This document shows positions 26,531 through 35,552 of a stretch of 64,000 bases of DNA, in pieces. The DNA is from an uncultured Butyrivibrio sp. Its GTDB lineage: Bacteria; Bacillota; Clostridia; Lachnospirales; Lachnospiraceae. Where the stretch lies: contig CAMVNV010000001.1 in NCBI GenBank assembly GCA_947168935.1, forward strand, positions 1 through 64,000, given 5' to 3'. The stretch's first letter is position 1. Each line of letters begins with the position of its first letter. The notes under the pieces were generated by a model. That model did not search any database, had not been told where the DNA came from, and saw nothing but the letters and a program-made list of their open reading frames with translations. The position numbers were made by a program, and so were the translations under genes.

Positions 26531-27718
26531 TTATTCGGATCTGTTACTCCTCTGATTACCAGTTCCTGTACTATTTCGTGTCTGACGGCCTGCTGTCACA
26601 TTATTATTAACTGCTCTGCTTCTGGACTGCTGTGAACGTGCATAAGCACTACCTGCGCTGCGAGTACGCTGCATATGAGATGCTGCGTTTCCTGCTGCTG
26701 AACTTCTTGGAGACTGACCACTTGGTCTTGAAGGAGTCTGAGAAGCTCGCTCGGTTCTTTCTTCACTGCGAGGCGCTGTAGCTCTGTTGATCTGCTTAAC
26801 CTTACGATCCGGTGTTGCTACAGATACCTTAGGAATAGCCTTTACATAATAGTAATAATCGTCATCTTCAAACTGAACATTTTCGATTCGCTTGTAATCA
26901 AGATTAAATGCAAAGAATTCAAGCACCTTCATGAGAAGTCCTGCAAATACAGAACCAAGGATCACACCTATAACAGAAAAACCTGCGTTACTAACAACAT
27001 TGGCTACAAGAATGCCTATCATAAGTGTTATTGTGCCGGCAACAATGGCAACATCCCATGAATGCTTGATAGAAAGTCGTCTGAGTATATATACGATGAT
27101 CGTTGTTATAGCAAATACTGCGATAACAGAGATCATCACTTTGCTTGCAAATACACCGTCAACTATAGACTGAACTCTGGAGATCACTGCTGCAGAAGTA
27201 TCACTATCAGCTGAACCGGAAATAAAAATGCTTGTATTATCAGCAATATAGTTTAGGTAATAATAAACAACAACACCAAACGCAACAGACACTACAGTGT
27301 GGGCCGATCCAAGAAGGCCGACTGCAAGTGGCATCACATATGGTATACGAAGATAGAAACAAAGTGCTGTGAGAATAAGCACTGTAGAATCATTTGGTGA
27401 AAAACGATAATACAAAAGGTACATTATAAGGAAAACAGCAAGTGCAATAACAGCTGTCTCCATTGACAAAGCCCACAAGTGAGCCATAATAAACAATCCT
27501 GAAAGTATTACAATGAAAGTCTGTGGCAGAATAGCACACAGAAGTGAACACATGAGTACAATAAGCGGACTTGTAAGGGCTTCCTGACATCCGATCTTTG
27601 AATTGATAACATTAAGAGTGATCAGTGTGAGGAAAAACTTCCATACAAGCGTTATATAAAATTCAAATTTGACATAGTAAGACTTAAGTATCTGTTTAAG
27701 TTCCAGTAAGGTAGCCAT
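26531..27718 (-). CDS. Polytopic membrane protein with basic, low-complexity tail
   Basis: The 395-residue protein has around eight to nine hydrophobic helices in its first 270 residues. A stretch of tyrosines and acids (EDDDYYYYVKAIP) follows, then a C-terminal tail of about 85 residues rich in Arg, Ser, Gln, Asn and Thr. I do not recognise the family. It lies 15 bases upstream of cdaA in the same direction, so co-expression with c-di-AMP synthesis is likely. The tail is probably cytoplasmic and disordered. Confidence 0.7.
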   Translation of the reverse strand: MATLLELKQILKSYYVKFEFYITLVWKFFLTLITLNVINSKIGCQEALTSPLIVLMCSLLCAILPQTFIVILSGLFIMAHLWALSMETAVIALAVFLIMYLLYYRFSPNDSTVLILTALCFYLRIPYVMPLAVGLLGSAHTVVSVAFGVVVYYYLNYIADNTSIFISGSADSDTSAAVISRVQSIVDGVFASKVMISVIAVFAITTIIVYILRRLSIKHSWDVAIVAGTITLMIGILVANVVSNAGFSVIGVILGSVFAGLLMKVLEFFAFNLDYKRIENVQFEDDDYYYYVKAIPKVSVATPDRKVKQINRATAPRSEERTERASQTPSRPSGQSPRSSAAGNAASHMQRTRSAGSAYARSQQSRSRAVNNNVTAGRQTRNSTGTGNQRSNRSE

Positions 27719-27726
27719 AATATCTT

Positions 27727-28116
27727 TTATTCCTTTTCATACATTTTTCTCAGTCTTCTGAGATTATTGTAGTGTTTCTTCATTCTTTTGCGCATTTTAG
27801 AATAACGTCTGGAAAAAAAGATGTATGATACCATACAATATCCAATCAGCCAGATCAGATAATAAGTTAAAACTTTCTGTCCAAACGCCACCAGATCAAT
27901 ACTGTACATATCTTCGAGAATTGACTCAAAAGCGGACACAGCGTATACCGCGAACAGTATCACAAACGAAACTGTGGCACTGATCGCGGATTTAACTATT
28001 TCAAGGCCAATGTAATCACTTCTGAAGTAACCGTTTATTCTGTTGTCGTTTGAACCTTCACGCGCCGTAAAAGCAGCCATCCTAGTCATTAGAATGACTT
28101 TTTCTTCCTGAACCAT
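27727..28116 (-). CDS. Small membrane protein, function unknown
   Basis: The 129-residue protein has two or three hydrophobic segments (ISATVSFVILFAVYAVSAF and LTYYLIWLIGYCMVSYIFF) and a C-terminal run of basic residues (RRYSKMRKRMKKHYNNLRRLRK). It lies 8 bases upstream of the polytopic protein of the cdaA group and is likely in the same operon. Family not recognised. The ATG at 28116 is kept; an ATG ten codons in also has a possible AGGAAG. Confidence 0.65.
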   Translation of the reverse strand: MVQEEKVILMTRMAAFTAREGSNDNRINGYFRSDYIGLEIVKSAISATVSFVILFAVYAVSAFESILEDMYSIDLVAFGQKVLTYYLIWLIGYCMVSYIFFSRRYSKMRKRMKKHYNNLRRLRKMYEKE

Positions 28117-28155
28117 ATAAATATAACCCTCGGCCTATTCAGGCCCTCCTACGCA

Positions 28156-28563
28156 TCATGGACGCAGGAAGCGCATACCTCCCTTATCATCCTTCTTCGC
28201 AGGCATCTGAATCTTTGGTGCTTCCTTATGGAATGCATCAGTCAGGTTATTAGCCATCTTGTTCTTACAATTCTGACACAGACGACCTGTCTGAACCGGA
28301 GCACCACAATTTTCGCATTGCAACTGAATAGGTGAATCCTTAGAGAACATGAGTCTTTCTTCACGGATCCACTCTTTAATCTGATTAAGTTTTACATCAT
28401 TTTCTTCTGCAATCTGTTTTAAAGATGCAGTCGGATTATCCTGAACGTATTTTTTTACCTTCTGGAAATCATCCTCCAGGGCCTTTTTGCAAACATCACA
28501 AATTGGTGGTCCTGCCACATAATTGAACATCTTACCACATCTTGAACAGTTACGTAAATTCAT
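28156..28563 (-). CDS. YvyF-like flagellar operon protein
   Basis: The 135-residue protein has an N-terminal CxxC zinc ribbon (CSRCGKMF ... CDVCKKAL), a central helix-turn-helix-like segment (SLKQIAEENDVKLNQIKEWI) and a second ribbon (CENCGAPV ... CQNCKNKM). This matches the YvyF family linked to flagellar operons. Its exact job is unclear; regulation of flagellar gene expression is suspected. It sits next to comF, as yvyF does in Bacillus. CAAGGAGG precedes the ATG. Confidence 0.85.
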   Translation of the reverse strand: MNLRNCSRCGKMFNYVAGPPICDVCKKALEDDFQKVKKYVQDNPTASLKQIAEENDVKLNQIKEWIREERLMFSKDSPIQLQCENCGAPVQTGRLCQNCKNKMANNLTDAFHKEAPKIQMPAKKDDKGGMRFLRP

Positions 28564-28620
28564 AAGCAGCCTCCTTGTTGAATGCTTAACCTACGGTTGG
28601 TGTTCACTGTCGCTGTCCGA

Positions 28621-29355
28621 TTATGCCGTCTGTCCTATTGCAAGAGACAGTACATAAATAGACGATGCCGGGCCTTTTTTAAGTTGCCAGGTCATATGGT
28701 CAACTGTTGATCCCGTCGTATAGATATCGTCAATTATTATGAGATTCTTTAATTTTACATCATTTTGTTTTATATTAAAAGCTTTTTTCAAATTGACGTG
28801 GCGCTCACTTGCTGATAATTGCTTCATTGGCGTTGTATCAAGCACTCTTTCTATGATATCGCATCTGACAGGTATATCCATTCTTCTTCCGATGGCTCTG
28901 GCAAGAACTTCGGCCTGATTATAGCCTCTTTTATTCTTTTTGCCCTTGTACATCGGAACAGGAATCAGTGCGTCAGGCTTTAAAGCTCTTATCTTAGCTC
29001 CAAGATGTTTTTCAATTTCCATAGCATAAAAGTCAGCATACTCCTGCCTTCCTTCATACTTGAACCTGTAAATTGATCCGGATACAGTCCTGTAATTATA
29101 TAGTGACATTCCATAGTCAAATACGTGGCCACCCTTAAGACAGTCTCTGCAATACTCAGCATGACCATATAATAAAGGCTTCCCGCATTTTAGGCAGGTT
29201 TCATAGCTATCAGCATATTCTGCTCTCAGGCTACACTTTTCATGCACCATACTTCCATAAGGCACCACCCCATCACAGAATGGACAATGTCTTGGGAAAA
29301 GAATTGTCACAGCTTTGTCATATAATTCATATGCTCTTTTTTTACTTATCATCAT
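28621..29355 (-). CDS. comF: ComF family phosphoribosyltransferase-like protein
   Basis: The 244-residue protein has N-terminal cysteine pairs (CPFC, then CLKCGKPL and CRDCLKG) and a C-terminal PRTase domain with LIIIDDIYTTGSTVDHMT as the PRPP-binding motif. ComF proteins take part in DNA uptake and recombination in competence. The start overlaps the recD2 stop by 14 bases, so the two may be expressed together. Length is typical. Confidence 0.9.
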   Translation of the reverse strand: MMISKKRAYELYDKAVTILFPRHCPFCDGVVPYGSMVHEKCSLRAEYADSYETCLKCGKPLLYGHAEYCRDCLKGGHVFDYGMSLYNYRTVSGSIYRFKYEGRQEYADFYAMEIEKHLGAKIRALKPDALIPVPMYKGKKNKRGYNQAEVLARAIGRRMDIPVRCDIIERVLDTTPMKQLSASERHVNLKKAFNIKQNDVKLKNLIIIDDIYTTGSTVDHMTWQLKKGPASSIYVLSLAIGQTA

Positions 29356-31585
29356 ATGACATGATCTCCTCTATCTGATCTTTGAGACCAGTATAGCGGG
29401 ATAGCTGATCTTCGTTTTCTACCATCTCTCTGATGGCATCCTTGCTGCCAAGGATCATTACACACTTACGTGCTCTTGTGACGGCAGTATATAAAAGGTT
29501 TCTGTTAGTAAGCATCCTCGGGCCTCCAAGAAGAGGCATAACGATAGCAGGATACTCTGATCCTTGTGATTTATGAATAGTTACGGCATAGGCAAGTTCC
29601 AGCTCATCAAGATTACTGAAGGAATAGGTGACTCTTCTTTTTTCATCAAACTCTACCACCAGTGTTGATGTTGCAGTCGTGATGCTGACGATGCGTCCCA
29701 TGTCTCCATTAAATATTCCTGTTCCGCCATCAATCGGGATGTTGTATTTACCTATGATCTCCCACTCAGCCTGGTAGTTGTTATGGATCTGCATGACCTT
29801 ATCGCCAACTCTGAGAAGTCTGTCGCCATGCATGTATTCTGCTTTGGACGGGTCAGCCGGATTAAGATACTGCTGCAATATTTTATTTAACGTCTCGCAT
29901 CCAAGTGCGCCTTTTTTCATAGGGGTAAGTACCTGTATGTCGAAGGGATCTGCATCAACATAGCCAGGGAGCTTATCTCTTATGAGCATAATCATGTGCT
30001 TATATATTATGTTGTAATCATTTCTTTCAAGGAAAAAGAAATCTTTGCTCTTATTGGAAAGTCCCGGCATCTGTCCCTGATTGATGTAGTGGGCGTTCAT
30101 GACAATGTCACTTTCCTTGGCCTGTCTGAAGATATGATTAAGAACTACTGTTGCAAACTTTCCACAGAAAATAAGATCATGAAGGATCTGTCCAGGACCT
30201 ACGCTTGGAAGCTGGCTTGCATCACCTACAAATATAAGGTGCATTCCAGGTATTACAGCTTTAAGAAGCGCATGGAAAAGATGTATATCTACCATGGACA
30301 TCTCATCTATGATTATTACATCTGCTTCCAGTGGATTATCCTGATCGCGGTTAAAGCGGGCTGTCTGCTTAACTGCATTATCATCAGATACTCCTCCTGC
30401 TATCTCAAGAAGTCTGTGGATGGTCCTTGCTTCATATCCCGTTGCTTCAGTCATACGCTTTGCCGCTCTTCCAGTAGGAGCTGCAAGCTGGATATCAAGT
30501 CCCTCTTCTTCAAAATAACTGATTATTGTATTTATAGTTGTAGTCTTACCTGTACCAGGACCTCCTGTCAGGATCAGGATTCCATTAGAAGCACTCTTTA
30601 AAATTGCTTCTCTTTGGAGATCGTCAAGCTCGATATTCTTTTTCTTCTCAATATAATGAATTCTTTCAAGCTGAGCTTTTCTGGTTCCGGAATTTTCATC
30701 TACATCAAGATGGATATTAAGGTCATAGAGTCTTTGAGCGCAGGCTCTTTCTTCTCCAAATAGCTGTGAACTGTATACTCTGTCCTCATCTCTGATGACT
30801 ATCCTTCTGTCTATAGCAAGATAATCTATCTGATTTAGGATAAGGTCTTCATCGACTCTTAATAGCGATGCAGTTCTTTTTAGAAGGATGTTCTTAGGAA
30901 GATAAGTATTACCTTCCTGGGCTCCTTCCTGAAGCATATAGAGTATTCCACTTCTAATACGGAAATCAGAATCAACGCTGAATCCTATTCTTCCTGCAAT
31001 CTCGTCTGCAGTCTTAAATCCTATACCGCCTATATCTTCTGCAAGCTTATAGGGATTTTGCTGCATGACTGTATATACACTGCCGCCGTAAGTGTTATAA
31101 ATCTTTACAGCCATAGTGTCTGATATTCCATACCTTTGAAGGAATATCATTATATCTCTTGCTTCACGCTTTTCGCTCATCTGAGTTGCTATCTCAATGG
31201 CTTTTCTTTCGCTTATGCCCTTGATCTCAGCAAGACGCTCAGGTTCCATTTCTATTATACGAAACGTGTCTTCTCCGAATTTTTTGATGATGCGTGCAGC
31301 GAGTGCTGCTCCGACTCCCTTTATAGCGCCACTTGCAAGGTATCGCTCCATTGCCTGAGCGTCCTCGGGTTCAACGATGGTATATTTAGATACTCTGATC
31401 TGGTCACCGTACATGGGATGCTGAACAAGCTCTCCCTCGATCTCAAGAGTATCTCCAACATCAGCATCACGAAATGTACCGACACAGGTAATCTCGTCCC
31501 CATCAGATATTACGGTTGCTACGCCATATCCATTCTCTTCATTTTTATAGACAAAATGCTCTATATAACCCTTAATCTTTTCCAT
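29342..31585 (-). CDS. recD2: RecD2-type ATP-dependent DNA helicase
   Basis: The 747-residue protein has an N-terminal OB-like part, helix-hairpin-helix repeats (GAIKGVGAALAARIIKKFG), Walker A LTGGPGTGKTTTINTI, Walker B ADVIIIDEMSMVD, and late motifs including LAYAVTIHKSQGSEYPA and LYTAVTRARK. RecD2 unwinds DNA 5'-3' and is used in repair and in bacteria lacking RecBCD. It is transcribed ahead of comF. A terminator of the flagellar genes lies just upstream. Confidence 0.95.
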   Translation of the reverse strand: MEKIKGYIEHFVYKNEENGYGVATVISDGDEITCVGTFRDADVGDTLEIEGELVQHPMYGDQIRVSKYTIVEPEDAQAMERYLASGAIKGVGAALAARIIKKFGEDTFRIIEMEPERLAEIKGISERKAIEIATQMSEKREARDIMIFLQRYGISDTMAVKIYNTYGGSVYTVMQQNPYKLAEDIGGIGFKTADEIAGRIGFSVDSDFRIRSGILYMLQEGAQEGNTYLPKNILLKRTASLLRVDEDLILNQIDYLAIDRRIVIRDEDRVYSSQLFGEERACAQRLYDLNIHLDVDENSGTRKAQLERIHYIEKKKNIELDDLQREAILKSASNGILILTGGPGTGKTTTINTIISYFEEEGLDIQLAAPTGRAAKRMTEATGYEARTIHRLLEIAGGVSDDNAVKQTARFNRDQDNPLEADVIIIDEMSMVDIHLFHALLKAVIPGMHLIFVGDASQLPSVGPGQILHDLIFCGKFATVVLNHIFRQAKESDIVMNAHYINQGQMPGLSNKSKDFFFLERNDYNIIYKHMIMLIRDKLPGYVDADPFDIQVLTPMKKGALGCETLNKILQQYLNPADPSKAEYMHGDRLLRVGDKVMQIHNNYQAEWEIIGKYNIPIDGGTGIFNGDMGRIVSITTATSTLVVEFDEKRRVTYSFSNLDELELAYAVTIHKSQGSEYPAIVMPLLGGPRMLTNRNLLYTAVTRARKCVMILGSKDAIREMVENEDQLSRYTGLKDQIEEIMSYDDK

Positions 31586-31608
31586 ACGTCATATTATGCC
31601 CCGAAAAA

Positions 31609-31632
31609 TACCCTGCCGCAAGCGGCAGGGTA
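31609..31632 (-). terminator. Intrinsic terminator after the flagellar rod genes
   Basis: A perfect stem TACCCTGCCGC / GCGGCAGGGTA with a minimal loop is followed on the minus strand by TTTTT. It ends transcription from the rod-protein genes before recD2. Confidence 0.9.
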
Positions 31633-31722
31633 TGGATTCGATTCTATAATATCCTCCCCTTAAAATTTCTAATTCATTTCTTGGATATCTCCAAGAATTC
31701 TCCCCAATACAGTATCTGTATG

Positions 31723-32271
31723 TCAGACTTCTCCAACATTTGGAATGTCAGATTCTTTATCTCCATCAGCTGTTTCAGCTTTGTTTTCCGAAGCCTCTTT
31801 TTCCAAAGCTGCCTGCTGAAGTGATGACATAGTTGATAGAACCTGCGCCTGTGATGCATCAGCCGGAATGTCATGAGAAGCTTCGTCGCCTATTCCATAA
31901 GTTCTCTTCATATTCTCATAGAGCATCTGAGCAAGGCCGTTACTCTGGTTATCTGCTGCCGTTGATGCTATATCCTGAATTGTCAGATCCTTAAAATAAT
32001 CAACAAGACTGTTAGATGATGTCATGGAAAGTGCATCACTCATCTGACTGTCATCTGTTTTGAAAGCATCAACAGTCTTGCTCATCTCCTTAAACACCTG
32101 CTCAAGGAAATATGCTTCGAACTGTTTGCAGGCATCCATAAGCTCTTTTTCCGTTTCGGAAGTCGGAGCCTTCTCTACAGCTTTTTGAACTTCATTGGAA
32201 TACTGCGTTTTAGCTGCGTAGTCTGTATATGCTGCTGAACTAATTCCACTTAAATTACTAAAATCCGGCAT
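31723..32271 (-). CDS. Rod-binding protein, FlgJ N-terminal domain type
   Basis: The 182-residue protein has the FlgJ-N-like core LMDACKQFEAYFLEQVFKEMSKTVDAF. It also has QMSDALSMTSSNSLVDYFKDLTIQDIA and QMLYENMKRTYGI. There is no muramidase domain. In the family this domain caps or supports rod assembly across the wall. It follows the two flagellar rod genes on the minus strand with a good AGAGGATG-spaced start. The Ala/Glu-rich C-terminal 45 residues look disordered. Confidence 0.82.
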   Translation of the reverse strand: MPDFSNLSGISSAAYTDYAAKTQYSNEVQKAVEKAPTSETEKELMDACKQFEAYFLEQVFKEMSKTVDAFKTDDSQMSDALSMTSSNSLVDYFKDLTIQDIASTAADNQSNGLAQMLYENMKRTYGIGDEASHDIPADASQAQVLSTMSSLQQAALEKEASENKAETADGDKESDIPNVGEV

Positions 32272-32306
32272 ATCATCATCCTCTTTTTTTATTCAAACTC
32301 CTAAGG

Positions 32307-33131
32307 TCAGCGTTTCAGCTGGTTAGCTGTCTGCATCATCTGGTCTGTTGTTGTGATGGCTGTAGAATTCATTTCATATGCGCGCTGAGCTACGATAAGG
32401 TTAACCATCTCGGTAGCAACGTTAACATTAGAACCTTCCAGGTAACCCTGTCTGATGATACTTCTCTCAACTCCATCAGTTTCAACTTCATTCATAGCTG
32501 GTCCACTTGCTGCAGTAACTTTCCAGGTTGTACTTCCAACTCTTTCAAGACCGCCCGGGTTCTGGAACTGCCACAAGCCAATAGTAAATCCAACTTCTCT
32601 TGGAACTCCTTCGTCATCAGGATAATAAATAGTACCATCAGATCCTACAGAGATCCTGTTGGAGATATATCCTCCATCAAGTCTTATCTCTTCGCCTTCT
32701 GTACTTAAGATCGGGTTACCGTCTGATGTTGTAAGCACAAGCTCTGTTCCTTCATCATTACCAATAGCCCAGATGAAATCACCGTTTCTTGTATATACTG
32801 GATTGCCATCTGCATCATGATATGAGAAGAATCCATCGCCGCTAATAGCGAAGGCTGATGAGCTCGGATTATCAAGGAGTGATCCTTGTGAAAAGAGCTG
32901 CGTGAGCGCCGCTGTTCTTACACCAAGACCCACCTGTGAAGTTGTAGGCTTGGGGCTTCCGTTGGCCGTTGTTGTAACAGAATTAAGATCCTGATAAAGA
33001 AGGGACTTAAACTCCGCCTGCTGAGCTTTAAATCCTGTTGTATTAACGTTCGCAAGGTTATTTGCGATCGTATCTACATTTGTCTGCTGAGCATTCATAC
33101 CTGTTGCGGCTGACCATAAGCTGCGTACCAT
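32307..33131 (-). CDS. Flagellar hook-basal body protein, FlgG/FlhP type
   Basis: The 274-residue protein starts MVRSLWSAATGMNAQQTNVDTIANNLANVNTTGFKAQ, the conserved N-terminal rod helix. It ends with EGSNVNVATEMVNLIVAQRAYEMNSTAITTTDQMMQTANQL, the matching C-terminal helix, so it is complete. It forms part of the distal rod of the flagellum. The ATG at 33131 has AGAGG upstream. The mbl - rod gene - rod gene order corresponds to mbl-flhO-flhP of Bacillus. The ORF track adds seven codons. Confidence 0.88.
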   Translation of the reverse strand: MVRSLWSAATGMNAQQTNVDTIANNLANVNTTGFKAQQAEFKSLLYQDLNSVTTTANGSPKPTTSQVGLGVRTAALTQLFSQGSLLDNPSSSAFAISGDGFFSYHDADGNPVYTRNGDFIWAIGNDEGTELVLTTSDGNPILSTEGEEIRLDGGYISNRISVGSDGTIYYPDDEGVPREVGFTIGLWQFQNPGGLERVGSTTWKVTAASGPAMNEVETDGVERSIIRQGYLEGSNVNVATEMVNLIVAQRAYEMNSTAITTTDQMMQTANQLKR

Positions 33132-33153
33132 AATTACCTCTTTTCTGTACATT

Positions 33154-33173
33154 GAAGTACATACATGTACTTC
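33154..33173. promoter_or_regulatory. Near-perfect 20-bp palindrome upstream of the FlhP-type gene
   Basis: GAAGTACATACATGTACTTC has 9-bp arms around a two-base centre, 23 bases upstream of the start codon, with a further ACATGTAC copy a few bases away. It is a good candidate operator, but the protein that would bind it is unknown. Confidence 0.45.
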
Positions 33174-33286
33174 TAAACATGTACTAATTACTTCCTGTAA
33201 TTCCGAAAAAGTTTATCGGAATATTCCCTTTGTGCCCTCTAACTACTACTTATCCTTAAGACCTATAAGCAGGTCCGCCGTCCACG

Positions 33287-34111
33287 TTACAATCTGCCAA
33301 GTTCAGAAGTTGCTGTCTTAAGTGTTTCATTTGCTGTCTGTATCATTGTCGATGCTGCTTCATAATGTCTTTGTATATTTATTATCGACACCATCTCGTC
33401 AACAACTGAGACATTAGACTGTTCCAAAAATCCTGCATTTATGGTTCCGGTTCCATTTATAACAACTGCCTCATCTGTTGGTTCATAAAGATTCTCACCA
33501 TATTTGGCAAGTGCGTCATAATCCTCAAAATCAAAAAGTCCTATAGTAGCAACTACTTCGCTTGTTTCTTCTTCACCCTCTCCGGTGAATTCAAGAACTT
33601 GCCCCTTGACATTAACAGCATGTTTTTTAGTTGTATCTACAACTATATGCTGTCCTTCTGCATCAAGAACAAAATCTCCATCATGTGTAACAAGCTCTCC
33701 ATTAGCTGTAAGGGTAAAATTACCGTCACGTGTGTACATGACAGTCTGTTGCCCTGCCAGATGCCCTGCTACATTATTGTGTGCACTGGTGTAATCAATG
33801 GCGAAAAAGCCTTTTCCAGAAATTGCAAGATCCCATGTATTGCCTGTGGACTTCATAGGTCCTTCAGACCAATCTGTATAATCCTCTCCGGTTTTGACGC
33901 CGGGGACGATACGACCAAGTCTTCTGGGATAAAGACCTGGTTCGGATGTATCTTTTATCTTGAGGGCCAGCTGTGATCTGAATGTTTGCTGGGAAGAACC
34001 CTCTTTCTTGTATCCGTTAGTATTGGCGTTAGCCAGGTTGTTGGTTGCTACGTCCATGCGATGTTGTTCATTGATCATCGCGGACCATGCTGTGTATAGT
34101 CCTTTAACCAT
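33287..34111 (-). CDS. Flagellar basal-body rod protein, FlgF/FlhO type
   Basis: The 274-residue protein starts MVKGLYTAWSAMINEQHRMDVATNNLANANTNGYKKE, the rod-family signature. It ends with NVSVVDEMVSIINIQRHYEAASTMIQTANETL. It is a proximal rod component and lies between mbl and the second rod gene. The start at 34111 follows AAGGAGG, though with a long spacing; the ORF track adds 18 codons that are not needed for the domain. Confidence 0.86.
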   Translation of the reverse strand: MVKGLYTAWSAMINEQHRMDVATNNLANANTNGYKKEGSSQQTFRSQLALKIKDTSEPGLYPRRLGRIVPGVKTGEDYTDWSEGPMKSTGNTWDLAISGKGFFAIDYTSAHNNVAGHLAGQQTVMYTRDGNFTLTANGELVTHDGDFVLDAEGQHIVVDTTKKHAVNVKGQVLEFTGEGEEETSEVVATIGLFDFEDYDALAKYGENLYEPTDEAVVINGTGTINAGFLEQSNVSVVDEMVSIINIQRHYEAASTMIQTANETLKTATSELGRL

Positions 34112-34228
34112 AAAAAACCACTCGCCTCCTTGCGTTTGTACCTGTGTACATAAAACGCATGACACATCCAGAAGGAGGCCGTGGTTTTAGCTTGAGCTGA
34201 TCTAAAGATCAGTAATCCTTAGATCAGA

Positions 34229-35218
34229 TTAGTTTCCTGAACCGCTGAGGAACTCAACATATTTACCGGTTCCGATAGCAACAGCTGTCATCGGATCCTC
34301 GGCTGTCATGGTGTTGATGCCTGTCTTAGCTGCGATGAGATCTTCAAGACCTCTAAGAAGTGATCCACCACCTGTAAGAACGATACCACGATCTGCGATA
34401 TCGGCTGCAAGTTCCGGAGGAGTCTTCTCAAGTACACCATGGATAGCTTCTACTATCTGTGTTGTAGGCTCTCTCAATGCCTCTTCTGTTTCTTCTGAAC
34501 TGATCTTGACTGTCTTAGGAAGACCTGTAACAAGATTTCGTCCACGCACATCCATATAATCTGCTTCAGGACGTGGGTATGCACTTCCTACGCGGATTTT
34601 GATATCTTCTGCAGTTCTTTCACCGATCAGAAGATTGTGCTTCTTTCTCATATAGCGGACGATAGCTTCATCAAAGTCATCGCCTGCGATCTTAACTGAT
34701 GTTGATACAACTGTTCCACCAAGTGAAATAACAGCGATATCTGTTGTACCACCACCTATATCTACGATCATGTTGCCGCAAGGCTTAATGATATCGATAC
34801 CAGCACCAATAGCTGCTGCGATAGGCTCCTCGATGATACGAACGTCTCTGGCACCTGCCATACGTGTTGCATCTTCTACGGCCTTACGCTCAACTTCAGT
34901 AACACCTGAAGGAACGCATACAGCGATAAGAGGTTTACGATAAATTCTGCGTCCGAGAGCCTTTGTGATGAAATGCTTCATCATCTGCTCTGTGATCTGG
35001 TAATCACTGATAACGCCCTGACGAAGAGGACGAACAGCTACGATGTTACCAGGTGTACGTCCAAGCATCTGACGTGCATCCTCACCAAAAGTAAGGATCT
35101 GGTCTGTGTCTCTGTCGTATGCTACAACTGAGGGCTCCTTAAGTACGACGCCCTTTCCTCTTATATAAACAAGAATACTTGCTGTTCCTAAATCAATTCC
35201 GATATCTGTATACTGCAT
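34229..35218 (-). CDS. MreB-like rod-shape protein (Mbl type)
   Basis: This 329-residue actin homologue has IGIDLGTASILVYIRGKGVVL for phosphate 1, NMIVDIGGGTTDIAVISLGG for phosphate 2 and GIVLTGGGSLLRGLEDLI for the adenosine motif. It polymerises under the membrane and guides cell-wall synthesis in rod-shaped cells. Position ahead of the two flagellar rod genes suggests it is the Mbl paralogue. GAAAGGA precedes the ATG. Confidence 0.93.
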   Translation of the reverse strand: MQYTDIGIDLGTASILVYIRGKGVVLKEPSVVAYDRDTDQILTFGEDARQMLGRTPGNIVAVRPLRQGVISDYQITEQMMKHFITKALGRRIYRKPLIAVCVPSGVTEVERKAVEDATRMAGARDVRIIEEPIAAAIGAGIDIIKPCGNMIVDIGGGTTDIAVISLGGTVVSTSVKIAGDDFDEAIVRYMRKKHNLLIGERTAEDIKIRVGSAYPRPEADYMDVRGRNLVTGLPKTVKISSEETEEALREPTTQIVEAIHGVLEKTPPELAADIADRGIVLTGGGSLLRGLEDLIAAKTGINTMTAEDPMTAVAIGTGKYVEFLSGSGN

Positions 35219-35552
35219 GGATAAGTCCTTTCAATTTGTTGTAAGTCTGTTATTGTTATCGCCTGAGCGAGTGGTCTTCTTTGTATACTATAAAGCGTAT
35301 AATTCACAAAGTATTATAAACTAACAGACTTAATTTGAAAACAGGCTAATTGAAAAAAATTATAGCGGCAGCACAGAGAAACTTATTACAAATCCTTCTA
35401 AGTTCCGTTTTATCTGTACTCCCGCATCCATGCGCACTTTCCGATATACAGTTTCTATTCGTCTTATATATCGGAATATGTGCGCCATTTATTTACCCTG
35501 GTGTATTTTTGTACCAGATCGCTCTTTTCCCAGATCTATTTTGAAAAAAAAA
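35219..35552. other. Intergenic region between mbl and uvrA
   Basis: This 334-base stretch lies ahead of mbl and beyond the uvrA stop; both genes are read on the minus strand. It holds the candidate mbl promoter but no RNA gene that I recognise. A 64-codon plus-strand frame (35350-35544) starts with TTG without a ribosome-binding site and is not convincing. No obvious terminator follows uvrA. Confidence 0.6.
35313..35341 (-). promoter_or_regulatory. Candidate mbl promoter
   Basis: On the minus strand TTTTCA, 17 bases and TATAAT lie about 95 bases before the mbl ATG. The -10 is perfect and the -35 matches four of six positions. Confidence 0.5.

Noticed and set aside
35350-35544. 64-codon plus-strand ORF between mbl and uvrA
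   Set aside because: TTG start without ribosome-binding site, no recognisable domain, hydrophobic composition expected by chance in AT-rich DNA.
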